Below are positions 33,587 to 44,884 of a stretch of DNA of 64,000 nt, one piece after another (positions within the stretch are counted from its first letter, which is position 1; the number at the start of each line of letters is the position of its first letter). Position numbers and translations under genes: made by a program. The notes under the pieces were generated by a model. It saw only the letters and a list, made by a program, of their open reading frames with translations. It did not search any database and was not told where the DNA came from. The stretch spans positions 305,061 to 369,060 of the forward strand of contig KN834766.1 of assembly GCA_000827265.1 (NCBI GenBank), in the 5' to 3' direction. The stretch comes from Collybiopsis luxurians FD-317 M1 (Eukaryota > Basidiomycota > Agaricomycetes > Agaricales > Omphalotaceae).

Positions 33587-34060
33587 ATGAGACTTGCAGT
33601 ATTTGTCTCCCTTGCCGCCGCTTGTATCTCCGCACAGGCAATCACCTGTGTTGTTTGCCCACCGACAATCGTTTATGCAGGAGTGACCCGCACTCTCACA
33701 CTGGCGAAAGAGGACACAGGAAACACTATTCAGTGCAGGTAAGCTGACAGTCAGCCATGTTCTGGCATCTGCATGGTACTGAAGAGCTTGTAACAAGCTA
33801 TGATACACCCGCCATCTCAGGATTCAGTCCTTATTGCTATTACTCTGTGAGTATCAATTGCGAGACTTTGCTTTTTTGTGCTGAGAGATGGCCACGCAGA
33901 ATGTTAATGGCGGACTCATTCTTTCCAACACTGGTGGCTCGTGTCCTAATCCGGGACCAACAACCGCGCAGTCTGGTTCATCTTGCACCACGGCTCCGTT
34001 GTGAGTCCGTTTGCTTGCTTCTTTCATCAATGCTCACACTCTTTGATCATGCACAGTTGA
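33587..34060 (+). CDS. Small cysteine-rich secreted protein 1, 101 aa
   Basis: Four exons: 33587-33738, 33798-33846, 33900-34000, 34057-34060. The signal peptide (about residues 1-19) ends near SAQA. The mature chain has six cysteines (TCVVC, QC, YCYY, SC, SC) and the conserved blocks VTRTLTLAKEDTGNTIQC, YDTPAISGFSPYCYY and NTGGSC. The last exon is only four bases, one closing a codon plus TGA. Intron positions are identical in the gene at 35528. Small size, signal peptide and paired cysteines suggest an apoplastic or wall-associated secreted protein. I know no family name. Confidence 0.75.
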
Positions 34061-35527
34061 TCGAAGTAGAGTCCCAAACAAATTCATGCTACTGAGAATG
34101 TTGAGATAAATACTCACAGAAATCTATTCCTTGACCTGAGTCCACTTATACCTCGACTGATTCACGTAAGGCGAGAGAAACTGTCAGACCTCGTAAGCAG
34201 TTACGGATCAAGATATAAAAGAAAAAGATTTGCTTTTTTTCGTTCAGGCCGTGTTCAGATTTGATGGAACCTTAGAACCCTTAATAATATCTTCACTTCA
34301 TGCCATCATGCTTGGGGTCGTCGCATTAGTCCTTGTCAATATTGAAGAGAAAGAATCCCAGGTCTTTCCAGGCATTTGCACCAGCAGTGAAAATTTGGAA
34401 GGATATAACCAACCGACTAATTGACTAGAAACACAACGATTTCATTTGCACATACCCTAGCGCATATTAATTTGTACTCAACATACATCAGTCAGTCATC
34501 TCTCAGAAGTAGTGGCTAAGTTGAGTTGTTACTCAGTTGTAGTCCGGTGAGAAAATACCTTCGGCATAGTTATGCACCAATTCTGCGAAGGAACACATTG
34601 TCAATTCGAGGTCTAAAACCCTGTACCTAGTAAATGGGAGCCGGAACAGCCGCCATTTTTGTACTTCTCCTAGGGTTCTCTAAATGTTGGGGCGATATGA
34701 GGTCCAGAGAATCCCTGGAGAGGCGAAGAAATATGTCCATTTTGATTGTGAAAACCCGGGAAGTTAGGAGGATATTGTAATGGAGCAGAAATGACACCTA
34801 GAAGACTAGAAGGATGATTAAGAGCATTCATCAGCACTATCAAGGAAATTTCAACAGACCTCAAAAGGCGTTGTCGTCCTACCTATAGTCTGATATTTGA
34901 ACGTGCGTAGTATTTGTGCTGTCGACGCTCCTCGTGTCCCAAGAAACGCATGCTGCGGCGTAAAGGAGCGGAGTTGGCTTGTAAAAGTCTTCTATACCCT
35001 CATCAGAATGACTCTTTGGATGGATGGGCGACGACATGCAGTGAATGGGGAATAAATGTCCGAGCAAATTTAGAACGTCAGAAGGGCCTCGCAATTAGAC
35101 CTCCTTCAGTAATTCCGTACGGAGTTTAGATTTGCTTGGCAGGCCTTCCAATGTCAACGGACAGTCGGCTTACCAAAGACCGCGACTTTGTCTGTCAAAA
35201 ACTATCTTTACCTTTTTCGTTGGTACAGTACCTGGTTGTGGCTCCCCTGTACCCATCCAGACTCATCCCTATTGTTTACAAGACGGCAAAGAAGGGCGTT
35301 CTGCGTATAGACTCAATACAAAGGGAATTACGAAGATGCTCATCTGATCACTCGTTAATTAACTCTTTCGAAAGTATGCTTTCCTACATATGGTTCTGAC
35401 CATGCATGGCCGGTTCAGGCAATAGTTGGGATCCGTATAAAAGTCTGCATGAAAAGCACTGAAGACACAGTTGAGCTACCTCACCTACAGCACACAACGA
35501 TTTCATTGCCCTTCTTGAACAACCACC
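34061..35527. promoter_or_regulatory. Intergenic region and promoter of secreted protein gene 2
   Basis: A TATA box TATAAAA at 35436-35442 lies 86 bases before the ATG at 35528. The remaining 1.3 kb shows no gene I can support and no clear repeat. Confidence 0.5.
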
Positions 35528-36002
35528 ATGAAATTTGCTCTCTTGATCTCCCTCGCTGCTGCTGGATCCGTCTCAGCGTCGGCAGTCTGCGTTGTTTGTA
35601 GCAGAACTATCTTTTATGCGGGAGCTACCCGCACTCTCACTTCCGGGAAAGAGGAAGGAAGTAACACTCTTCAGTGCAAGTCAGTACTCGAATCTGTCAT
35701 ACCGTTCGGAAAATGATGCTAATTCAACTTTTACTCCAGCTACGATACGCCTCCTATTTCTGGCCTCAACCCTTACTGCTACTATGCTGTGAGAGAAGGG
35801 CAATCGTTGTAAAGGAATATAAAAGCTAATAATTCCTATTCAGAATATCAATGGATCTCTTTTACTCTCAAACACGGGAGGGGCTTGTCCCGACCCCGGA
35901 ACCCGTGTTACGCAACCTGGTCCAGCATGCACTTTTACGTATGTCTTTCCCATTTCTCTTTCTCCCACCCCGTATTTATCATCCTTCGAACCATATAGTT
36001 AA
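35528..36002 (+). CDS. Small cysteine-rich secreted protein 2, 99 aa
   Basis: Four exons: 35528-35679, 35740-35788, 35844-35938, 35999-36002. The signal peptide MKFALLISLAAAGSVSASA is followed by VCVVC. Six cysteines align with paralogue 1, and ATRTLTSGKEEGSNTLQC, YDTPPISGLNPYCYY and NTGGAC are shared. The four-base final exon again closes a codon and adds a stop (ACT TAA), an unusual feature conserved with paralogue 1, which supports it. Function unknown; likely secreted. The tandem pair plus two relics form a small local family. Confidence 0.75.
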
Positions 36003-36675
36003 TTAATGGCAGCCAATATCTACTACCATTGAGGGTCAATTTGGAGCGAAACTTAAATATCTATAAATTGTACTACATACGTTGATCCTTTGATTCAAAT
36101 AGAAAAGTTCGAAGTGAGCTTACTGGTAGCTTGAAATTAGCTGGTAACCATTCCAAAACCTCAAGCGTCAGGATATTGTTCGGCTATACTTCCACCAGGC
36201 CAGAATGACTTTGTGATTGCAAACACAGCTTTAATTATTCCCATTTTGGACTCATATTGCGTTTAGTTTAGTCTTTGAGTAAATGTCATTTACTCGAAGA
36301 TTAACGTGCCCATTTATTCGCGTAATTTACGTTTTGTTATTGATTTTATTCTATTCCATTATATTTTGGATGAATAAGCATCAGTCTTTTAGTTCTAGCC
36401 TGCTTTCGTTTAAGAGTGGTCAAAACTTACAGATGCTAAGGAATCTTGGCTGCAAGGAGAAGATAAGCTTACATCGTTCAGACTATTTATCTAAGCCAGA
36501 ACAACGTTTATTCATTCCTTTCGTATCGGTCGTCTACATGTACATGATCATAATTAGAATTTATTTATTATCTTGAGCCGACACTCGATTTACTAGTCAT
36601 TCAAATGAGACACCCTCTTATTAGTCCTAGAGAGCTCTGAATTCCTTCGCGCATAAGGCTTCATCGATATTTCAT
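36003..36675. other. AT-rich intergenic region
   Basis: 3' flank of secreted protein gene 2 and of the next minus-strand gene, which converge here. One AT-rich open frame (36283-36576) has low coding character and no homologue I recognise, so I do not call it. Confidence 0.4.
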
Positions 36676-37525
36676 TTAGTTGTGTTGATCGAGGATAGCA
36701 TGAGTGACTTCGAGGTCGGCGAGAGACGCAAAGGCAGCAATTGCCGATGCGTATGGTTCGCTCTTCACAGTGGAGCGACTCTCCTGAAAGAAAAACCAAA
36801 GGAAGAAGTCATCAGATCTTCATCACATTGGTAATGCGAGATATCTATGCATACCGCGACGGAAGCCCAGCCGACCATGATTAAATACAGACCGTCTTTG
36901 TCGACACTCTCACCCAGAGCGGCATGGTGTCCGTTGCTGCTGAAAGCATCGCCAAGCTTTTGGGCTGCTGCCTTGATCTGGTCGCCCGAAACTCCGGCTT
37001 TAGGTCTTACCAAGACAGTCTCGGTGATGACTGCCTGCATTGCAGGCAGGGGCGATCCCACAGCACCCTTGAACTGAAGAATTAAAGATTAGTCGCTGAG
37101 TTCTGCGAGATTTCGGTGTAAGACATTTACAGATGCACGTTTGAGGTCGCCGGCAGACGCAATTTTGAGGGTCTCCAAACCTTTGTTGAAGAGGTCGGTG
37201 GAGGCGAATTTCTGGTAGTGTTCGTAGGATTCCCAGACTGCGAATGAACACTATGGACTTTCTTATCTTCCAGTGAGAGCTGGGTCAACATACCAGAGAT
37301 GACATATCCCTTCTTACCACCTTCCTCAGGAACTTGAACACCCCAGTATGCACTGAAGAAAGCTAGTCAGAGATTAAATGGTGGTTGTCGATTCTTTTAT
37401 TACCTGAGATGTCCATCTACAGTATGAACTTGAGCAAGAGCATCAGCGAACTGGCCACGGTTGTTGAGCATAGCATCGCTAGCATCGAAGTAATTGCATT
37501 CGATGATTCTGTTCCCGGTAGACAT
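36676..37525 (-). CDS. Hypothetical protein, possible dimeric alpha/beta-barrel fold, 204 aa
   Basis: Five exons on the minus strand: 37525-37404, 37352-37294, 37237-37131, 37073-36855, 36783-36676, all in phase. The sequence has two similar halves in rough outline: AYWGVQVPEEGGKKGYVISG with VWESYEHYQKF, and MQAVITETVLVRPKAGVSG with DGLYLIMVGWASVA. A Trp followed by a helix with Tyr or His after a beta strand is common in antibiotic-biosynthesis-monooxygenase-like (Dabb/ABM) folds. That is a guess from pattern. There is no signal peptide, so probably cytosolic. The TATA box is TATAAAA (complement of 37608-37614), 83 bases upstream. Confidence 0.65.
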
Positions 37526-38376
37526 TGTGATTTGAGTTGTAAGTTGGTAGTAAGAGTTGGAGATCTAGCTATGAGTGCTGTTGAGAATGTTTTGGCTTAG
37601 AGCCTGCTTTTATACTCGCTGCGCCTATGGTCCCAGGTAAAGCAGTACGACGACTGTCGCTATAAACATCTCAGATACCCGAAGTTGAAAGAAATTGGTA
37701 GGACCGAAGAACGCTATTGTTCCTGCCCGATCGTGTTCGGATTGGGATGAACTGAATCCAAGTCCAAGTCTGGTACCATGGTCTCGCCGGAAAGAGTTTT
37801 CATGGTTCCGAAAGTAGTACTGCCTTGTATACATCTTCCCGCAGCGCCATCTAGGCGGGACCTAGGGTTTTCCTGTGGATCGGTATGTCATAGTAACGTA
37901 GAATGAATTTCTGTGGATACGTGGACAGAAGGTTATCTGCGCCACTACAAACCATGTCTGTGTTTTCATTCCCTCGTACATGGAGTTAGCCAGTGGGTAC
38001 CGATGCTCCTCGGACAATTGAAATCAATAGAAGTGTGAGTTTGGAGATGAACAAGGCGGTTCAAGTACGAGTCGCGTGGTATGTAGATCTAGAGGAGGTA
38101 AGCACATAGCTACATGGAATTGAACACGTTATTTATATAACTTCGCATCCGAAAAGTTAGGATTTCACCTCGACCTTGAGTTAGAGGATGGCAAATCGAC
38201 AGGTCAATAGTTGCGCAGCTTGTTGGTTTCGTTGAGAGAGGCAGTACCCGAAGGAAACGGCACGGCACATGGATGGCAAAAGATGGCAAAAGATGACGTA
38301 ACGTCCAGGAAGTCCGAAGAAACGCCCGGAAAGGCCAGTAAGCGCCCGAGCTGCATCGTTGACGGCGACCTCCATT
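37526..38376. promoter_or_regulatory. Divergent intergenic region
   Basis: Holds the TATA box of the alpha/beta-barrel-like gene (37608-37614). The rest is GC-balanced non-coding DNA up to the next plus-strand start. No gene seen. Confidence 0.45.
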
Positions 38377-38952
38377 ATGCCCTTCACATCTTCCCTTTGT
38401 TCTTCGCAGCTTTCTGTATCTCTCAACATCTGGCGCCTCATATCTGATCCATTAGCCTTCTCGGATACCGGAGATCCAACCTTATACACGTTTGTCTTCA
38501 CGAGGCGTAGTGCCACTAATGTTCTCGCTACAGTTGCTGCTGCAGCCTTCCTCTTTGATATCGGTAAAAGAGCATTTAGTAACGCCGTGGCATGGGCAGC
38601 AATAAACGGTCGAAGAAAATTGAGGGAACTAATTCGGCAGAGGGCGTTGGTTCAGAGTGAGATGGCTCGGACGGAACGCAAGAGGGTCATGGCTACTAGG
38701 GAGCTCCGCCAGGTCAAGAATGACTTTCGGAGAGCGACGAGGAATATCAAGGGCTTTGAAGCTCTCCCATTCGCTATACACTCTCCTTTGACTCTTTCTT
38801 CAACAAAGTTCGACTCGAATTTGGAAGCAGGGCTGATGGACTTGAAACGGAGATTTCATGCGGAACGGAGCAAAATCTTGCAGGAAAGCTGTGGTAAATT
38901 AGACGCGGAGATACAAAAGACGGAGGAAACCATTGAGTTTCTGCTATCTTAA
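38377..38952 (+). CDS. Hypothetical coiled-coil protein, 191 aa
   Basis: Single open frame from ATG 38377 to TAA 38952. A hydrophobic segment (about residues 45-75, ATNVLATVAAAAFLFDIG and following) may be a membrane helix or mitochondrial-type segment. After it come two charged helical stretches, RRKLRELIRQRALVQSEMAR and the C-terminal LKRRFHAERSKILQESCG, which look like coiled coil. I do not recognise a family. Codon use and CpG are like the neighbouring genes. An upstream exon is possible because the N-terminus lacks a clear start context. Confidence 0.5.
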   Translation: MPFTSSLCSSQLSVSLNIWRLISDPLAFSDTGDPTLYTFVFTRRSATNVLATVAAAAFLFDIGKRAFSNAVAWAAINGRRKLRELIRQRALVQSEMARTERKRVMATRELRQVKNDFRRATRNIKGFEALPFAIHSPLTLSSTKFDSNLEAGLMDLKRRFHAERSKILQESCGKLDAEIQKTEETIEFLLS

Positions 38953-39928
38953 AGGTACGTAGCTTTCATATCGCTTGAATCAGGCGATCCAATGAACACG
39001 TTCCAGAATCATTGGCCTCGACTTTAATTTAAACATCTACAAGACTCCATCGACATGCGTTAGCAAGAGCTATCATTCTCAGACACGCTCTCATACCGCT
39101 GCCAGAATGATCCTATCCATTCTAGTTGGACACCGCCGATAGGTAAGGCAACCGTTCAGTTGCAGGTAAAGATCATTCCTTAAAAATTTTATCTCTTTTC
39201 CTTCACTCAGAACATTCTACCCCGCCGAAATGAACCGTGAATCTCCGAATCCGCGGTCAATGCTCCTTACAGGTTGCGACGCGTTATTTCGATGCTGCAG
39301 CGTTGATGCGCTGGTATTCCTTGGTCACTCGAGCTAAGTCGATGATGCCCACATCCCTCCACTCGTTCTTCGCATGCTTCACTTAAATAGCTGATTGTCG
39401 CAACTTTCTACTTACACAAGTGTTCATCGGGATAATTACGATAGCGGTCTGAATAAGCATCCTAATTTCAACATTTACGCATATTCTTTCGCCTGACTTA
39501 CTTAAAGGAGTGCAGTGCTCTTTCATCGATTCAAAACAAGCTTCTCAGTTATTCGATCGAATACAGTCTTTTTCGAGCCGCGAGCTGGATCCTGATAACG
39601 GTGATTGAACTGTCTCGATTAGTGGCTGTGGTTCGCGTCACTAAATTCGTCTGCCGACTGCTGGGGTCTACAAATGTAATATGTTCGAGGAAATTACCTT
39701 GCAGCGGTTTCGCAATGCGGCTTTTCTTGACCGTAACTCCTGTACAACTCCACGAGCAATTATACAACAATACAGAAATCACCAGAAATAGTCTCTTCCC
39801 GTGATGTTCAGATGACCGATTCTAAGAATCCGCACAGGATATATAAAGCTCAAGCATATCGCCGCTGACTTTTCCTTTGTGCGCGCGCGTTCATTTCTTC
39901 GCCGTTTCAGCCGTCAACTCTTGAAACA
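38953..39928. promoter_or_regulatory. Intergenic region and promoter of Kre9/Knh1-like gene
   Basis: TATAAAG at 39842-39848 is 81 bases before the ATG at 39929. No gene is supported in the other 0.9 kb. Confidence 0.45.
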
Positions 39929-40485
39929 ATGTTATTCAAACTCAGGTACGCTTGATTTCTGCTCTTTTACTACTTATATCTGAAGGCTTTTCAACGCTCA
40001 TATCTTACTCTCTCAGTCTCCTCACTTGCCTAGTACCGTTTGCTGCAGGTCTCATCCTCAACACTCCGGCAAATGCAGTATCGGGCGAAAGTATGATTGT
40101 CAGCTGGGTCGCTGCTCCGGATGACCCGTAAGTCACGTCTCCATGTGTTAGATTTTCTGTTTCTATCTGACTCGCTCGGATTTCCTTCCCTTTCCCATTT
40201 ACTCACTGGGTATCTTGGCAGTAATTTCGCTCTCCTAATCAACAATGAAGGATTCAGTTCGCCCGTGTTCTTACCCGACGACGCGAATATCGATCCACAT
40301 GCTTCGAGTGAAATTACCGTTAGCCTTGTTGATTTTCCAGCTCGGTATGTGGTTTTTGTAGATCATCGACTCGGGTCTTAATGATTTATAATCGTAGGTC
40401 GGGGTATTGGTTAGAGGCTCGTAACGTCACTGAGCTTGCGATCATTTACGCTGAATCGGCTCAGTTTACTATCACCGCTGCTTGA
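39929..40485 (+). CDS. Secreted Kre9/Knh1-like domain protein, 112 aa
   Basis: Four exons: 39929-39945, 40017-40127, 40222-40344, 40398-40485. The signal peptide ends near FAAG. The mature part follows the fungal Ser/Thr-rich GPI-anchored (Kre9/Knh1) domain plan: a start like LNTPANAVSGESMIVSW, then FALLINN, a middle ITVSLVDFPARSGYWLEARN and the ending IIYAESAQFTI. The protein stops right after the domain, without the Ser/Thr-rich tail or GPI signal of longer members. Known: Kre9/Knh1 act in beta-1,6-glucan assembly in yeast. Inferred: a small secreted wall-related protein. Confidence 0.72.
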
Positions 40486-41533
40486 GCTTGAGCCTCGCGT
40501 GGGCTTACCAAAGTCAATGAGCTTAGAGCTAATGTGGGAGTTGTGGAATGCATACTGTTTATAGGATCTTTTAGCTTTGTTACGGAAGGAGTAACTGTAA
40601 TAGAAGATGGTTTTCGCCAACTCGATATGTCCGGAGGAAGTGCCGCCCTGCTCTCTTTGTTTTCGCTTATGTTTGACTTGATTCCCTTCAATGAACCACA
40701 CCTGCCAATGCTATTGAGTAAAAAGATGTGAAGGGAGTAGGATATAAAATATGAACACGATCTACGCTGATTGAGTGAGTTTAAGGGGAATCCTGGGGGC
40801 ATAGCAGTCTTGCTAGCTAGCAGAGCGGCGCTATGGGTATATAGGAGGTGAGTGCTAGCAGCTCGACTCCGAATCTCAGCGGGACTCTAGAGATTCTCTA
40901 CCGGCAACTCCGTCAGGAATGCCAGGAGCTCGCGCTCAAGGTTCAACCTCGAATCTCGATGTGACTCTGGAGATCGAACCACCAACAGCTCCGTCAGGTG
41001 CAGTGATCCCGATCTGCACAGTCCGACATTTGGTACTGACCTTGGGCACTGAAATGGAGATCCCAAGGAAGAGCTTCAAATCCTATGGAACCCTGAATCG
41101 GTGCTTGGTCCAAGGCCAGCGCCATCGATATCTCCAACCCCGATTCCCGAAATCTAACTGTTGGAACTGCACCCCCAACCTCCCGTCCTAACCGGGTACG
41201 CCTGTTCGACTTTTGTTTTGCTCGCCGATCTGCTAATACAAATGATCTTGTTTGATTAAAACATTGGTTCTGGTCTTATGAAAGTCTTACACTTGGAAAC
41301 TATAGGAGAACCAGCAGGGATTGACACTCACGTCTTTCCAGATAGAATCAGAGTTAGCGGCTTGAATGGGTTTGCAGCACCATCATACTGCGAACTGTTG
41401 AACCTCGGCAACTCATAGTGCTCTTTGAGTGCGTGTACGCCATGATTATTTCATGATGTACAAGATCAAAAAATGAAACGCTACATATCCCTCAAAGTCT
41501 CAACCGACAAGAATTTGATAACCCTTTTGTTTG
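40486..41533. other. Intergenic region with imperfect direct repeat
   Basis: Two related segments of about 70 bases, with the shared pieces TCGAATCTC..GACTCT.GAGAT and CTCCGTCAGG, lie at about 40857-40920 and 40928-41000. No gene is supported. CpG becomes rarer from about 41.2 kb, where the second mobile-element island starts. Confidence 0.4.
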
Positions 41534-42705
41534 CTAGACCACCTCAGGCTGTACCCTCTCTGGGACTTTTTGAACACTTGCACTTAGGTCCACTCGAACT
41601 ATCATCAATGTAGGGGCAATTCCCTATTCACCACAAAAGTTTGGACATTGCCAACAAGAATATAGAACTACTTACCATGGTCTGGGCAACGACTGGCAGA
41701 AGTAATGTTGGGCTAAAATAGGGCACCATGCACATTATCACAATCAGTGATCCGGCATATAGGGAGCCTGACTCCAAACTAGTTAGTGGTCAAGACTTTT
41801 TAGTCCAGATGCATTGTGGGAGGATATTCAAGTGAGGCCCACCAACTTACATTATTTTGACCAGACCAGTCATTTTTCGGGACTCCATATGATCAGGAGA
41901 ATTTAGAAATTTGTTGGTCATTCGCATAGACCAAAATATCCTTCCAGCTGCCCATTTGTCAAGATCAGAATGGCCTTGGCCTCTGGGAGGCACAACTGCG
42001 TCATACCTATGAGGACAGTAAGAAGCACATTGGCGGTCAGCGTGCTAACTGCGGATATAAGAGTCAACAAAATTCCAATATTATTAAAGATTTTTTCCCC
42101 CGGAAGAGGCCTTTCAGAAGTCAATAAGAGCGGAGGGTTAAAATCCCAGTAGTCCCTGTTCGCGAGAATGACTGCAACAAGAGATAAAGCTGCTCGGGAA
42201 TCCACATCAATACCATGAATGTGACTTCAAAATGGACCCATTTCTTACAAAAATTTAGCATGAAAAAAACAATTGGTGCCACAATGATTGACTTCCTTTG
42301 TCCCCAAAGATAATAGAATCGACAAAGCTGGGAATTTTCTGTAAATAATTGTTCAATCTCAAAGGTTAAGTCCTTTACAAGTATACTATCGGCAATAAAG
42401 CTAACGAAAATTAATCATCGTTAATAATGGAATTCTTCCATGACAGCTGTTCTGAGTGCTTACTTTGCAATTATATATAAGATCCCTGTGACAATACTAT
42501 AAAAATGTAGTCTCAGATCATGAAGATTTTGGAGCTCCTGAAGAGGAACTACTCACTTCAAATTCAAGAATGTAAAATAGTGTGAATCAGGAACCGAGGG
42601 TTGGTGGAAAGTAAGTTGCCATGTTGTCTCCGAAATCAAGTATTGATGTAACAACACAGATGCATAAGCTGATGCCCTAGCCGCTGCTGGCATCAGAGTA
42701 GGCAT
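41534..42705 (-). CDS. Agaricomycete multi-TM membrane protein, 5' end doubtful
   Basis: Eight exons on the minus strand fit in phase: 42705-42557, 42496-42464, 42400-42379, 42327-42249, 42192-42007, 41947-41851, 41778-41676, 41623-41534, for 252 aa. Blocks typical of a common mushroom 7TM family are seen: IADSILLCRFYYLWGQRK, STLTANVLLTVLIAGRIFW, KIILESGSLYAGSLIVI and GIAPTLMIVRVDLSAS. Exon 1 is suspect. Its first 15-20 codons overlap, in another frame, an RNase H piece of the neighbouring retroelement. The first one or two membrane segments of the family are missing. It is therefore a gene with a captured start or a 5'-truncated pseudogene. Confidence 0.55.
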
Positions 42706-43410
42706 GGACATTGATGAGGTCTGCAGGGCCAGGGATTGGGGCAGAGGTGGGAGAGGACAATGTTGTCTTTCACCACATGAGATCAGCTGGCCATTGCCAC
42801 AGAGTGCAGTGTTTAGTCAGCGGTGCCTCATGGCTCAGTTCCGCTGTGAACTTTTCAAGCTTGGTAAGATAGGCTCTCCCAATGGTAAGAACCAAACTGA
42901 CATGGAGTAGCCTGCTGTAGAGTTTGGTAATGTCATCTGTGCTGTGTGTAGCTTCATGTTCCCATTCTGCAATAGATACTAGGTACTTCTCTCATTTTGC
43001 CACTGGTACTGAGACTGTCCTTGAGGAAAGGTGCCACTGGAAGCCGAAGTAGATGGGATCATCACTGAAGGGAATGTCCTTGTCAGCTGCCCATGTATAG
43101 CCTAGAGAAAGAGTGACCCAGTCAATGTCACAGAAGGCATATGTGAAAGGCATGTCTTCTGCTGCTCAAGGGGAGGTGTTGGATAAGTCTCAGATGGGGA
43201 AGGCAAAATCATTATCAAATTCCTCTTGTTGCCCATTTGGCATGGTATGTCCTTGGTATAGAAGTCGGCCATTGAGATGTTTTACTCCTTCAGCCTCAGT
43301 GCAGTCATTCGAGTATTCTTTTTGCAATCTTGGCATGTTCTCAAAACTGGGCTGCATTATGTAGAATACCTGGAAACAATGATTCAGGCGCCATGGCTGC
43401 TCTCTCACCT
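42650..43410 (-). pseudogene. Retroelement reverse transcriptase fragment, inverted
   Basis: On the minus strand, from about 43410 down, broken frames read MPFTYAFCDIDW, KDIPFSDDPIYFGFQWHLSS, LLHVSLVLTIGRAYL and then VHAYSDASSG followed by a stop and GI. This order fits the connection part of a reverse transcriptase (FGF.W.L before the thumb) and the start of RNase H (DAS). Several stops break it. It runs opposite to the RNase H and recombinase parts at 43510-44537, so one piece has been inverted. Left of 42650 the multi-TM gene takes over. Confidence 0.65.
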
Positions 43411-43509
43411 TCCACCTCTTAGGCCTCTACCCAGTCCAAGTATCAACCCAATTCCTCATCGGATTGCCCTTCATCTCCTCCTACACCCTTTTCAATGAGG
43501 TCTTCAACA

Positions 43510-44537
43510 CCAAAACCGATTGTACCATCTACTCCCAGGCTGGAGAGGCAAGGACAATGATCGGGACATTGGATGGGCTGAGGCAGTCAATTTTTACCTC
43601 CTCATCCTTATTATTGCAAGAGAAGCCCAACCACAGCACCATTACAAGGTCTGGGGAGATAATGAAGGAATTGTTGAGGGCTGGTGGAAAGGCAGAAGTC
43701 AGAATAGGGCCACAAATACTATATTCAGATGCATTCATGAAATCACTCTGTCTTGCCGATTTCACATCCACACCCACTATGTCCCCAGCTCCCACAACCC
43801 AGCAGACACCTTCTCTTGAGGCTACATCAGTCCATCCCATCTCTGCTTCCCCAGGATTCCCATCCCTGACTTCCTGGCACAATTCATCACCAACTACGAC
43901 ACTCCCCCTACAGCAGCCAAACTCTGCAAGTATGGCCCTTCTGGAGTCATTGCTCATGCAGCTAAATCTCAGTGGCAAACTGATAGACAATCCCATGAAC
44001 AGTGGCAGCTGGAAGAAGAAGGCAGACTGCTCACTGCCTTTCAGGAGGCCTGGTAGTTGCCCCACCACCTTGGAATATCCTGCTACTACTCCCATCCCTA
44101 CTCGTACTTATAATGTAGCTAGTTCCCATTGATATCCATCTAATTTAACCCCTTCTCCATCTATGCTACACCCCCATTGTCCTGCCTGTGAGCATCTAAT
44201 CACTTGGAAACCAGCATGCAAGCATGTCTTTCAGGATGCAACTGGCCTCCCATTAAGCCTTCCCAATGAGTTCATTGACTGTGTCCAACAGGTCCTCCTA
44301 CATGGATATGCTGAGAGCACCTTAGAAACATATGCTTCAGAACCACTGGCCTATCATGTGTTCTGTGACTCCTGCAGCATTCCTGAAGACCAACATGCCC
44401 CATGCAGCAGTGATTTGCTCAATGCCTGGATGGCTACTATGGCTGGTAACTATGCAGGTACTTCAGTTAAAAACTATGTGCACAGCATACAAGCTCGGCA
44501 CATCATTCATGGTGTGAAGTGGGGGGATATATTCTGA
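43510..44537 (+). pseudogene. RNase H and tyrosine-recombinase part of retroelement
   Basis: First an RNase H-like piece (about 43535-43815): RDIGWAEAVNF, then YKVWGDNEGIVEGW and the end HYVPSSHNPADTFS. After a Pro/Ser spacer comes the N-terminal core-binding part of a tyrosine recombinase (about 44163-44537): LLHGYAESTLETYASEPLAYHVF, continuing with NAWMATMAGNYAGTSVKNYV. The catalytic half with the R-H-R-Y residues is missing. RT, RNase H and tyrosine recombinase together point to the DIRS/Ngaro order. No long terminal repeats were found. Element dead. Confidence 0.7.
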
Positions 44538-44884
44538 GTGCCGCGGGTACAATATATCAGTACTACCCGTACAATATCTGAGTCCCACCGGCGGGCCTGT
44601 TCATTTCGCCATTCAGTCTTACTGAACTAGACTGTCGTGACCATGAATAGCAGTGTCAATGGGAAAAAGACTGAGGTATGGAGTATTTAATTGCAGTAGC
44701 ACTTATCATTCAGGAGCTGGGTGGATATGCGCACTGTTTTGTACCCAGTCTACATACCCAGAACCTCTCAATATTCTAACTGTGGATTTTCTGCACATCT
44801 ATGCACTACGATTAACATTGTTATCCAATTAAAGTTGAAGCAAAACTACATTACTTTAATACAGAAAATACATGGGACCAGATG

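Noticed and set aside
36283..36576. 97-residue AT-rich open frame
   Set aside because: Low coding character, biased hydrophobic residues from AT-rich DNA, no neighbours or introns in support.
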